This document shows positions 24,765 to 32,502 of a stretch of 64,000 bases of DNA, in pieces. The notes beneath the pieces were generated by a model. That model did not search any database. It had not been told where the DNA came from and saw nothing but the letters and a program-made list of their open reading frames with translations. The position numbers were made by a program, and so were the translations under genes. Within the stretch, counting starts at the first letter, position 1. The number at the start of each line of letters is the position of its first letter. The stretch is from NCBI RefSeq assembly GCF_011761305.1, contig NZ_JAAOZC010000002.1:368001-432000 (forward strand), written 5' to 3'. The stretch is from Sphingomonas vulcanisoli. Lineage in GTDB: Bacteria; Pseudomonadota; Alphaproteobacteria; Sphingomonadales; Sphingomonadaceae.

Positions 24765-25867
24765 GAGCGGATGCCCTGCTGTTTGCGCTTGCCCTGAGCG
24801 TAGGCCGACCAATATCGGCCAAGACTACGGACTTTTGCTCCGCCGATAGCGATCTCTCCTACGTCTGCGGTCCCGAGAAGCCGGAGGACGTACTGGCGAT
24901 CCCCGGCACGCGCTGGCTCATCACGAGCGGATATTCGGACGGGGCAGGCCTGAAGCTCGTCGATGTCGAGCAACGCCGGTTCATGCGCTGGTTTAACGGC
25001 ACGCCAGCCCAGACCGAGTTTGATCGCCGAAGCTATCCCCATTGTCCTGGGCCGGTTGATCCGGCAAAATTCAACGATCGTGGTTTATCGCTGCGCAAGC
25101 TCGGTAAGGATCACTGGCAGCTCCTTGTCGTGAATCACGGTGGTCGGCAATCGGTCGAGGTGTTCGACGTTCTTACCGGTAGCGACACGCCAAACCTGCG
25201 CTGGCGAGGTTGCATACCTATGCCGGATGGGCAGGTCGGAAATAGCGTGGCGAGCTTTTCCGACGGTACCGTCCTGGTCACAGTCCTGACCCGTCCCGGA
25301 ACGACCATTGCCGATTTCGTGCAGGGCCGAAGCACGGGGGCAGTCTGGCAATGGCGACCTGGTGACGCGACTTTCATGCAGATGACCGGAACTGAATTGC
25401 CGGGAAACAACGGCCTGGAAACGGATCCAGACGACCGCCATTTTTACGTGGTCGCTTTCGGTTGGCATGCCGTACTGGTCTACGATCGCGCCGACACGCG
25501 AAAGGCGATCGAGCGGATCGACGCGCCGGACTTCATGCCGGACAACATACACTGGAGTGAGGGTCACCTGCTGTTGGCGGGCATGCGGCTCGACGAGCCC
25601 GCTTGCGGCGGACTGCGCCCTGTCGTGGGCGGCATCGCCGATCCGATGCTTTGCCACCGCGGCTGGATTGTCGGCGAACTCGATCGTGCGCATCATCGCA
25701 TCGCGACCTTTGCCTATGGGCGCCCCCAAACGGGATTCAACGGACTTTCGGCCGCGACGATCGCGGGCGGGTCGTTATGGCTCGGATCGTTTCAGGCTGG
25801 TCGTCTCGCGATCGTGCGGGATTGGCATTCGCCTGCTGGCCGACAAGCATCGAGGGAAACGCCATGA
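24761..25867 (+). CDS. Secreted beta-propeller protein
   Basis: A 368-residue exported protein whose start is a TTG overlapping the esterase stop (TTGA). This choice gives a signal peptide (LRADALLFALALSVGRPISA). The rest has repeated strands typical of SMP-30/NHL-like six-bladed propellers (WQLLVVNHGGRQSVEVFDVL, GNSVASFSDGTVLVTV, PGNNGLETDPDDRHFYVVAF, NGLSAATIAGGSLWLGSF). Paired cysteines (DFCSADSDLSYVC) suggest disulfides. Similar proteins are lactonases or ligand-binding proteins; a lactonase acting on quinide or shikimate lactones is possible but unproven. It overlaps the dehydroshikimate dehydratase start by 4 bases. Confidence 0.72.
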   Translation: MRADALLFALALSVGRPISAKTTDFCSADSDLSYVCGPEKPEDVLAIPGTRWLITSGYSDGAGLKLVDVEQRRFMRWFNGTPAQTEFDRRSYPHCPGPVDPAKFNDRGLSLRKLGKDHWQLLVVNHGGRQSVEVFDVLTGSDTPNLRWRGCIPMPDGQVGNSVASFSDGTVLVTVLTRPGTTIADFVQGRSTGAVWQWRPGDATFMQMTGTELPGNNGLETDPDDRHFYVVAFGWHAVLVYDRADTRKAIERIDAPDFMPDNIHWSEGHLLLAGMRLDEPACGGLRPVVGGIADPMLCHRGWIVGELDRAHHRIATFAYGRPQTGFNGLSAATIAGGSLWLGSFQAGRLAIVRDWHSPAGRQASRETP

Positions 25868-27729
25868 CCAACGCCATCGCAACCGTTTCGCTCAGCGGCA
25901 CTCTCGAGGACAAGCTGCGCGCTGCCGCGGCTGCCGGTTTTCCAGCCGTCGAGATTTTCGATACGGATTTCCTCGCCTCAACGCTGTCGCCGCAAGGGGT
26001 GCGCGCCCTTCTGGACGAACTCGGCCTCGCCTGCGTTCTCTATCAGCCCTTTCGCGATCTGGAGGGCATGCCTGAACCGTTTCGCGCACGGGCATTCGAA
26101 CGCATTCGTCAGAAATTCCAGGTCATGGGCGAGCTTGGTTGCGACCGCATCTTGCTCTGCTCGAACTGCTCCCCGCACTCGAGCGGCGATCGCGATCGGA
26201 TCGTCGCAGATCTGCGCGAGCTCGGCGACCTGGCTGCCACCTACGGCGTGAAAGTCGGTTATGAAGCGCTTGCCTGGGGCTTGCACGTTAATGACCACCG
26301 CGATGCTTGGGAGATCGTGAAGGCGGTTGACCATCCCAGTATCGGCATCCTGCTCGACAGCTTTCACTCGCTCGCGCGCGGTATCCCGAGCGACTCCATT
26401 CGGGCGATCGCCCCAGACAAGCTCTTCTTCGTGCAACTGGCCGATGCGCCCCTGCTGGATATGAACTATCTTTACTGGAGCCGCCATTTCCGCAGCCTGC
26501 CGGGCCAGGGCGGATTCGATCTGACCGGATATGTCGCCGAGATTCTGAAGCTCGGTTACAGAGGCCCGCTGAGCCTCGAGATCTTCAATGATCGGTTCCG
26601 TGCCAACTCCGCGGAAATGGTAGCACGCGATGGCATGCGGTCCCTCGACGCATTGCGCGATGCGGCTCGGCGCGCGATTGGGGCCAAGCCGAACATGCCG
26701 GCCCGCGCGCGGATCGAACGCATCGAGTTTATCGAGTTCGCGGTCGGAGATGGCGATCGCGGCGCGATCGAAGGCCTTTTGAGGTCGGCTGGCTGCTCAC
26801 TTGTCGGACGCCATCGAACGAAAGCCGTCGAGCTTTGGCGCAATGGAAGCGCCAACTTCGTCGTCAATCACGAGACGTCAGGCTTTGCCGGTTCCTATCA
26901 GCTCTCGCACGGCACTTCGATCTGCGCGATCGGACTGGTGGTCGCGGACGGTGCGGCAACGATGGAGCGCGCGTGTCACCTCGGTATCGCGATGCACGCC
27001 AGCGATATCCCGACGATGCCGGCCTTACGCGGCGTGGCCGGCAGTCTGGTCTACGTGCTCGATATCGAAGCGTCGCGCACCATCTGGGCCGACGAATTCG
27101 ATACGGTCTTGCCGCTAGTCTATGCGGGTCCGGATGTCGGCGTCCAGGCGATCGATCACGTGGCGGCAACGATTCCCAATGATGAATATCTGTCTTGGCA
27201 GCTCTATTGGCGCAGCCTGTTCGATGTCGACGTGCAGGCCCAGCAGGATGTCATCGATCCCAAGGGCCTCGTTCAGAGCCAGGCGATCCAAAATGCAAGC
27301 GGCTCATTCCGGATTACGCTGAACACCACGGATGCGCGGGACGCGCTGGCATCGCGCTTTCTCAGCCAGTCGTTCGGCGCAGGTTTCCAGCACATCGCGC
27401 TTCGGGTCGGCGACATGAATGCAGCGGCGACCGCGCTATCCGAGCATGGACTGGCCAAGCTGCCTGTACCGGACAACTATTTCGACGATGCGGAGCAGCG
27501 CTTCGCCTTGAGCGATGCGGATGCGGTGACGATGCGCGACAATGCGGTTCTGATCGACGAAGATGGCGAGGGACGTCGCTACCGCCAACTTTACAGCCGC
27601 GCTTTTGCCAAGACTTTCTTCTTCGAGTTCGTCGAGCGCAGCGCGGGCTATGACGGCTATGGTGCCCCGAACGCAGCGATCCGGCTTGCCGCACAGAACC
27701 GTTTTCGCGATCCGATCGTCATCGGCTGA
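25864..27729 (+). CDS. quiC: 3-dehydroshikimate dehydratase, two-domain QuiC1 type
   Basis: A 621-residue fusion. Residues 1-280 are a xylose-isomerase-like TIM barrel (AAAAGFPAVEIFD, VGYEALAWG, GILLDSFHSLARG, FVQLADAP, LSLEIFND) carrying the metal-binding Glu, Asp, His and Glu residues. Residues 300-621 are a VOC/4-hydroxyphenylpyruvate-dioxygenase-like domain (AIDHVAATIPNDEYLSWQLY, GFQHIALRVGDM, FFFEFVERSAGYDGYGAPNA). This architecture is that of QuiC1 enzymes, which convert 3-dehydroshikimate to protocatechuate. It is the last gene of the esterase operon and the final step linking quinate and shikimate to the beta-ketoadipate or 4,5-cleavage pathway. No protocatechuate ring-cleavage genes are in the window. 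Confidence 0.88.
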   Translation: MTNAIATVSLSGTLEDKLRAAAAAGFPAVEIFDTDFLASTLSPQGVRALLDELGLACVLYQPFRDLEGMPEPFRARAFERIRQKFQVMGELGCDRILLCSNCSPHSSGDRDRIVADLRELGDLAATYGVKVGYEALAWGLHVNDHRDAWEIVKAVDHPSIGILLDSFHSLARGIPSDSIRAIAPDKLFFVQLADAPLLDMNYLYWSRHFRSLPGQGGFDLTGYVAEILKLGYRGPLSLEIFNDRFRANSAEMVARDGMRSLDALRDAARRAIGAKPNMPARARIERIEFIEFAVGDGDRGAIEGLLRSAGCSLVGRHRTKAVELWRNGSANFVVNHETSGFAGSYQLSHGTSICAIGLVVADGAATMERACHLGIAMHASDIPTMPALRGVAGSLVYVLDIEASRTIWADEFDTVLPLVYAGPDVGVQAIDHVAATIPNDEYLSWQLYWRSLFDVDVQAQQDVIDPKGLVQSQAIQNASGSFRITLNTTDARDALASRFLSQSFGAGFQHIALRVGDMNAAATALSEHGLAKLPVPDNYFDDAEQRFALSDADAVTMRDNAVLIDEDGEGRRYRQLYSRAFAKTFFFEFVERSAGYDGYGAPNAAIRLAAQNRFRDPIVIG

Positions 27730-27742
27730 TTGCGCAGCGACC

Positions 27743-29074
27743 TCAGTCGAGGACGATGCGCTCCACGTTTCCAAGAATGAAGATGTATGACAGCGCGCCC
27801 ATAAGCGCGATCAGGCCAATGAAGGCCAGCGCATAGTAGAAGCTGCCCGTGGCAGCCAGGATTGCGCCGATCACGATGGGCGTGACGATCCCTGCAAGAT
27901 TGGCTGCAAGGTTAAACACTCCGCCCGTTACGCCCAGCATCCCCTCCGGCGCGATGTCGGAGACGAGGGTCCAGCCGAGCGCCGCCATGCCCTGCGCGAA
28001 AAAGGCAAGACTCAAGATCGCGATCATAAGCGTGTCAGACCGGACGAAGTTCGCCGCCACGATCGTGGAAGCCAGCAGCAGGCCCAATATGATCGGCAGT
28101 TTACGCGCGACGTTCGGGGAGACTCCTCGACGCAGCATGGTATCGGACCACCAGCCGCCGAACAGGACGCCGACGGACGCGGCAATGAAGGGAGCGACTG
28201 CGAATATCCCGATCTTCAGCCAATCCATATGGCGTTCGGTGGCAAGATAGGTAGGAAACCAGGTCAGGAAGAATACGAGGGTCGAATTGCCGGCGAATTG
28301 GCCAAGGCAAATGCCCCACATCTGCCGACGTGCGAGCAATCTGCGCACGGCCCTCAACTCCAGCCGTTGCCGGACAGGCGTGCCAGCTAGGCCACCTCCC
28401 GCGACGATCTTTGCGATCTCACCTGCGTTCGCGCGACTTTCGCCAGGCTCACGATATTTCCACCACCAGATGCCGGCAAACAATAGGCCGATTGCCCCGG
28501 CTGCCAGGAACAGCGATCGCCAGCCAAACGTCGCCATCATCACGAACAGCAACGGGCTGAGGAAAGCCAAGCCGATATATTCGCCGACCGTATAGATGCT
28601 TGTCGCGACAGCACGCTCGTTGCGCGGAAACCATGTCGCCACCACGCGACTGTTGGCCGGGAAGCAGGGGCTTTCGGCCACGCCGAGGAGCAGCCGGATA
28701 CCGAGGAGCGACCCGACCCCTCCGACAAAGGCCTGGCAGAGCGTGAAGAGAGACCAGAAACCGACAGAAAGACAATATGTGACCCGCGTGCCGAACCGGT
28801 CGAGGAAGGCACCGCCCGGAACCTGAGACGCGGCGTATGTCCAACTGAAGGCTGAAAAGATTACGCCCATCAGGGCAGCGTCTATTCCCAGGTCCTTGGT
28901 CAATATTGGTGCCGCAACGCCAAGGATCGTGCGATCAAGATAGTTGATCAGCGTACCCGTGGCGATAAGGGCCAAGATGGAAAATCGGACACGTGTAGGT
29001 CGCTGGAGAAATGCCACCGAAGGCCCGCTGCTTTCCCCGTAATAAGCTGAGTTTGGCTCCGAAACTCCAGCCAT
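27743..29074 (-). CDS. MFS transporter, ACS type, probable quinate/shikimate uptake
   Basis: A 443-residue 12-TM transporter. TM1 contains NYLDRTILGVAAP and the TM4 region GVAESPCFPANSRVVATWFP, both typical of ACS-family organic anion importers (galactonate, glucarate, quinate-like). It converges with quiC, 13 bases apart, and its upstream region carries the third copy of the candidate TetR operator. Inner-membrane uptake of quinate or shikimate is the likely role, from context. Confidence 0.86.
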   Translation of the reverse strand: MAGVSEPNSAYYGESSGPSVAFLQRPTRVRFSILALIATGTLINYLDRTILGVAAPILTKDLGIDAALMGVIFSAFSWTYAASQVPGGAFLDRFGTRVTYCLSVGFWSLFTLCQAFVGGVGSLLGIRLLLGVAESPCFPANSRVVATWFPRNERAVATSIYTVGEYIGLAFLSPLLFVMMATFGWRSLFLAAGAIGLLFAGIWWWKYREPGESRANAGEIAKIVAGGGLAGTPVRQRLELRAVRRLLARRQMWGICLGQFAGNSTLVFFLTWFPTYLATERHMDWLKIGIFAVAPFIAASVGVLFGGWWSDTMLRRGVSPNVARKLPIILGLLLASTIVAANFVRSDTLMIAILSLAFFAQGMAALGWTLVSDIAPEGMLGVTGGVFNLAANLAGIVTPIVIGAILAATGSFYYALAFIGLIALMGALSYIFILGNVERIVLD

Positions 29075-29120
29075 ATCCGCATCCCCTCATTCACCGTCTA
29101 ATGCGGCACCTACAGCTTGA

Positions 29121-29134
29121 ACGAACCAGTTCGT
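29121..29134. promoter_or_regulatory. Candidate TetR operator before the MFS gene
   Basis: Read on the minus strand the site is ACGAACTGGTTCGT: arms ACGAAC and GTTCGT are exactly complementary with a 2-base centre. It lies 47 bases upstream of the MFS start and is the most symmetric of the three related sites, so it defines the consensus. Confidence 0.6.
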
Positions 29135-29147
29135 AACGTCAATTGAT

Positions 29148-30195
29148 ATGTCCGCCACTGGCGACTAGACGCTCTACTGGGGCGTCCGACCGGAAAAGGC
29201 CGAAGAACATCACGACAAGCTTAAGGCCGAGCTGTGGGATCTTACCAGGCTGGGAGTGAGGCCCAGACGGACCTGGGATGGAGCGGTGCTGAAGTGGCTG
29301 CAGGAGAAGGCTTACAAGAAGTCCTACCGGGACGATTTCGGGTCCGGTGGTTCACCAAGCACCTGCGTGGCACGATGTTGGACCAGGTGAGCGGGACATG
29401 ATTGATGGGATCGTCTCACGCCAGCTCGCCCGTCGCAGTGATCGCACAAAGGATCTATATGTGGCGCTCATCCGCGCCATCTTCCGGGAGGCGCAGCGCG
29501 AAGGGGAACGGCTTGAGCATATCCCGGCGTTCCGGACCTGTACGCGCGGCAGCAAGGTCAGGGTGCGATTTCTCACCCAGGATCAGACGAAAGCGCTGTT
29601 GGCCGAGCTTCCGGCTCATCAAGCGGCTGTGGTGCTGTTCGCGCTCGCGACGGGCCTTCGCCAGGGCAACATACTCGCTCTGACATGGGACCGGGTCGAT
29701 ATGACCCGTCGCATAGCGACGATCGAGCATCGCGACACGAAGAACGGTGATGCCCTTGGCGTCCCGCTCAACGATGTGGCGATAGGTGTCCTGGCCAAGG
29801 AACGTGGCAAGCACGACAGCCATGTGTTCACGTTCTGGGGCGCGCCGCTCCGTAATGCGAACAACCGTGCATGGCGTGCGACATTGAAGGCCTGCAGGAT
29901 CGAGAATTTCCGCTGGCACGATCTGCGGCACACCTGGGCAACTTGGCTCCGGCAGAATGACGTGCCCACCTGGGTGCTTCAGGAGCTGGGAGGCTGGAAA
30001 TCGGCGACGATGGTGCGTCGTTACGCGCACATGTCGGTGAAGCATTTACAGCCTTATGCGGACCAGCTGATTTTTGAGGGTCAAACTGGTCACAGTCGCC
30101 GTAGGGAGGAAATGCCCCGTCAAGGGCACAAAAGTGGTCACAGCGACAGTCCAGTGCGACTAAAACTGGTGGCCGGGACCGACCTAAGTCGTTGA
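29148..30195 (+). pseudogene. Tyrosine recombinase (integrase) pseudogene
   Basis: A phage-type integrase with three inactivating lesions. From ATG 29148 the frame reads MSATGD, then an amber stop at 29166, then TLYWGVRPEKAEEHH and VRPRRTWDGAVLKWLQEK, the usual N-terminal arm. After SYRDD the reading shifts to a second frame (RWFTKHLRGTMLDQVS) and then to a third (RDMIDGIVSRQLARRS). The catalytic part is intact in the third frame: Arg in LRQGNILALTWD, HDLRHTWATWL, and Tyr in MVRRYAHMS. It ends 15 bases before a tRNA-Lys 3'-end copy, the normal integrase position. The downstream open frame alone could only give a product lacking the arm-binding domain. Confidence 0.8.
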
Positions 30196-30210
30196 TCTCG
30201 TTGTGAAAGC

Positions 30211-30257
30211 TATGGTGGACGCACTTGGGCTCGAACCAAGGACCCGCTGATTAAGAG
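30211..30257. repeat. tRNA-Lys 3'-end duplicate (att site, left)
   Basis: These 47 bases are identical to 39127-39173 and, from TGGTGG to TTAAGAG, match the 3' half of the tRNA-Lys(CTT) gene at 46078-46153 except for two bases. It covers acceptor 3' strand, T-arm and anticodon loop, then diverges. It is a displaced attachment-site copy from integration of a tyrosine-recombinase element. Confidence 0.85.
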
Positions 30258-30532
30258 CTATGTCAGTAATACTGTCCTATCTCTGCATATTGCTCCATAT
30301 CGTCGCAAGACATTTGATTAGTCGGCTCTTTGGCTTTCGCAATCCGTGGCACACCTTTGCAGGTCTAAGCGTGCAAGAGCAGGCGTCCGATGCCCCTTTG
30401 GGACCCATACGGGTCTGTCTCGAATGGTCTGTATGTTGGGAAACAGAGCGGTGGGTCATGCCATTAAGGCTGCTTCGGCACATCACAGGACGGCGATGAA
30501 TGCGCCGAACGTAAGCGTTACAGGCAAACGCG
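30258..30532. other. Gap between att copy and hipA
   Basis: Short open frames are present but none resembles a protein family or has a clear ribosome-binding site. I see no RNA gene or repeat apart from the neighbouring att copy. Confidence 0.4.
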
Positions 30533-31861
30533 TCAGGGCAAATTTTCCTCTGCGACGATAAGCTTATTAGTGCGGGCGCGAATGCCATCCGTAATGCTCG
30601 TTACAAGCGCAGGCGGGAAATCGGCGGGCAGGTTCGTGTTCACCGCCTCGATCGCAGTCACGGCCTGCTCGCGAAGTTCGTCCAGTGTGCGACCGATCTG
30701 GGTCGCGGAGAGTCCGCATGCCTTTCCGGTTTCTACAAAGTGGCGACCATGGATTTCGTTCAGCCGATATTTGCCGCTGTTGCCGATCGCCATCGACACT
30801 TTGAATGCGTTGCGGCCGATCTGGCCGGCATCGACCATCGGTTGAACGCTCAGCACGTCGTACAGCGGCGTAAGCTGAAAGGCGCCGCCGGAGCGGACAA
30901 AAATGCTGAAGTTCTTCGCGTGGCCATCGGTCGCGCCCAGAAGCCAAAAGGCAATTTGCGCGCGGAAGAAGCTCAGGCGGTCGGCGGTAGGATCATTACT
31001 GCCCGTTAGGAGGCCCATGATCTGAACGACGCTTGGCCCTCCATCCGCCTGATACTTCATCGTCGGAGGGACTGAGAGAGCTTGGCAGCAGTCTTCTTGC
31101 GGCAATCGGAGGAGCCGCCCATCGCGGGTCCAGAGGCGATCGAAGCGCTCGACTACCAACGCCTTGCGCGTGCCGAATTTGCTTATCTGGCAACGCGCGG
31201 TTGGAAACCCCAACGCCTCCATCAGCTTCATGCAATAATATTCGTTCTCGACGCTATCGGCCAAGCCGATCCCGCCTTTTGGGACGGCGATCTCGGGCTT
31301 CAAAATATGGGTTGTCGGAGTGGTGCCGTGCGGACGAAGCCAACGGCCCTCGTGCCACAGCAGCGCCGTCTTCTCTTGAGCACCGGCAAGCGAGATGCGG
31401 AAATGCTCGTCGACTTCTCGGTCCACGCCGAGCGGAGCGCGAGAGAGGTTAGCCAGCAATGCCTCGATGTCGTCGTCGTCGAGCACCGCGCCGTCGATCG
31501 TTCGGGTCGAACTGGGTTGTTCGTCACCGGGCAGGAATTGCAGCGCTCCCACGCAATCGTGGCCGACGCGCTCCAACAGGCTAAAGGCATCCGTTCCGCG
31601 CGCACCGACACGCTCAGCCAAGCGCCGACGTATCTGATCGGAATCCGGCAGCAGGTTTTCGAACACGGCTAAGACCGGCGCGCCGACATAGCGGCGTGTG
31701 CTCAAAGGCAGCGAAAGCGAGACGGGCATGGAATGGTCCCACGCCAGCCACGCCTCATCATAGGCGAACTCGATCGCACCGCTCGTCGCGCGAATGAGCA
31801 CGCCTACATGACGGTCGTTCAGATAGACGTCGAGAGAAGTGCGGACGGGACGGCGTCCCAT
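30533..31861 (-). CDS. hipA: HipA family serine/threonine kinase toxin
   Basis: A 442-residue HipA-type toxin. The N-terminal subdomain (LDVYLNDRHVGVLIR, FENLLPDSDQIRRRLAER) and HipA kinase core are present: the P-loop-like ISLAGAQEKTALL, HILKPE with the ATP Lys, EYYCMKLMEALG, the catalytic loop LLGATDGHAKNFSI with Asp and Asn, and the metal Asp in TPLYDVLS. In E. coli HipA phosphorylates Glu-tRNA synthetase and stops translation; the target here is unknown. It overlaps the hipB start-stop by ATGA, as in typical toxin-antitoxin operons. It is the leftmost cargo of the first tRNA-Lys element. Confidence 0.92.
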   Translation of the reverse strand: MGRRPVRTSLDVYLNDRHVGVLIRATSGAIEFAYDEAWLAWDHSMPVSLSLPLSTRRYVGAPVLAVFENLLPDSDQIRRRLAERVGARGTDAFSLLERVGHDCVGALQFLPGDEQPSSTRTIDGAVLDDDDIEALLANLSRAPLGVDREVDEHFRISLAGAQEKTALLWHEGRWLRPHGTTPTTHILKPEIAVPKGGIGLADSVENEYYCMKLMEALGFPTARCQISKFGTRKALVVERFDRLWTRDGRLLRLPQEDCCQALSVPPTMKYQADGGPSVVQIMGLLTGSNDPTADRLSFFRAQIAFWLLGATDGHAKNFSIFVRSGGAFQLTPLYDVLSVQPMVDAGQIGRNAFKVSMAIGNSGKYRLNEIHGRHFVETGKACGLSATQIGRTLDELREQAVTAIEAVNTNLPADFPPALVTSITDGIRARTNKLIVAEENLP

Positions 31862-32130
31862 CAGAAAATGCTCTCGATGTCCTGTGCCGAGCCTTTCGTT
31901 CGTGGCCCAAGCGTGAACTCCAGATCGAGCGCGGCAAGGATCTTGGAAACCCTATCGAAGCTCGTAGCTGGATTGCCGCTCTCGATCTTTGAAATCGCTT
32001 CCTGTCGCAGCCCCGCTTTATCGGCTAACTGAGCTTGCGTGAGTCCGCGCGCCCGACGCTCGCGGGCGATGGCTTCGCCCATCTGCTTAGCAGTACGTAC
32101 AAGATGTTTCACACGGCAGATATGTCGCAA
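31861..32130 (-). CDS. hipB: HipB-type XRE antitoxin
   Basis: An 83-89 residue XRE helix-turn-helix protein (QMGEAIARERRARGLTQAQL, ADKAGLRQEAISKIESGN) with a short C-terminal tail (DLEFTLGPR), which matches HipB antitoxins that bind and repress HipA. A GTG six codons in (giving MKHLVRTAKQ) looks like the family's usual N-terminus and is an equally good start. Upstream palindromes are its probable operators. Confidence 0.88.
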   Translation of the reverse strand: MRHICRVKHLVRTAKQMGEAIARERRARGLTQAQLADKAGLRQEAISKIESGNPATSFDRVSKILAALDLEFTLGPRTKGSAQDIESIF

Positions 32131-32160
32131 ATCGCATAAGCCGTCAATATGTCATCGGAA

Positions 32161-32179
32161 GCATAAAATGGATTTATGC
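32161..32179. promoter_or_regulatory. Inverted repeat, candidate HipB operator
   Basis: GCATAAA and TTTATGC are exact inverted 7-bp arms around ATGGA, 31 bases upstream of the hipB start. A second weaker pair (TATGC...GCATA) follows immediately. Spacing fits a HipB dimer on the hipBA promoter. Confidence 0.5.
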
Positions 32180-32215
32180 GCCTAAGAGCATATTAATCCG
32201 CGCTGCTCGATTCCT

Positions 32216-32270
32216 CTATCGATCACATATCGCGCCGTTCATGATCGATAGACAACCTTTCTATCGATCA
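32216..32270. repeat. Three copies of a decamer, CTATCGATCA
   Basis: CTATCGATCA occurs at 32216 and 32261 in direct orientation and at 32242 inverted, all perfect. The first two form a 10-bp stem with a 16-base loop. The cluster lies between hipB and the integrase leader, so it may be an excisionase or arm-type integrase site, or an additional operator. Confidence 0.5.
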
Positions 32271-32282
32271 TCCGCAAACCGC

Positions 32283-32502
32283 TCATGCAATGACGTGAGA
32301 CCGCAAAACCTAGAGGCCAAGCTGCGGGACTTGGTCCGTGCCGTTGCATGGGAATTCGGTCTGAATGACCCCCCGGTCGTCGTAGGCAGATGAGCAGATC
32401 GCGTCAGGTCAAACTTTTCCGTTCCAGCCCTTCCGACACCGATTATTTCTTTGAGATCGCTCGAAATACATGATCATTGGTGTGCCATCGAAAGGATGGC
32501 CC
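32283..32502 (+). promoter_or_regulatory. Conserved leader upstream of integrase 1
   Basis: This 220-base non-coding stretch is recognisably repeated at 42272-42500 before the second integrase. Shared blocks in the same order: CATGCAATNNCGTGAG, CCCCCCGGTC, GTCAGGTC(A/G)AACTTTTCC, and TTTCTTTGAGAT, ending in GAAAGGATG with the ribosome-binding site. Conservation without coding suggests a promoter with operator or attachment-site sequences. Confidence 0.6.

Noticed and set aside
29361-30195. Integrase 3' frame as a functional gene
   Set aside because: It lacks the arm-binding domain, and upstream sequence in two other frames clearly belongs to the same protein.
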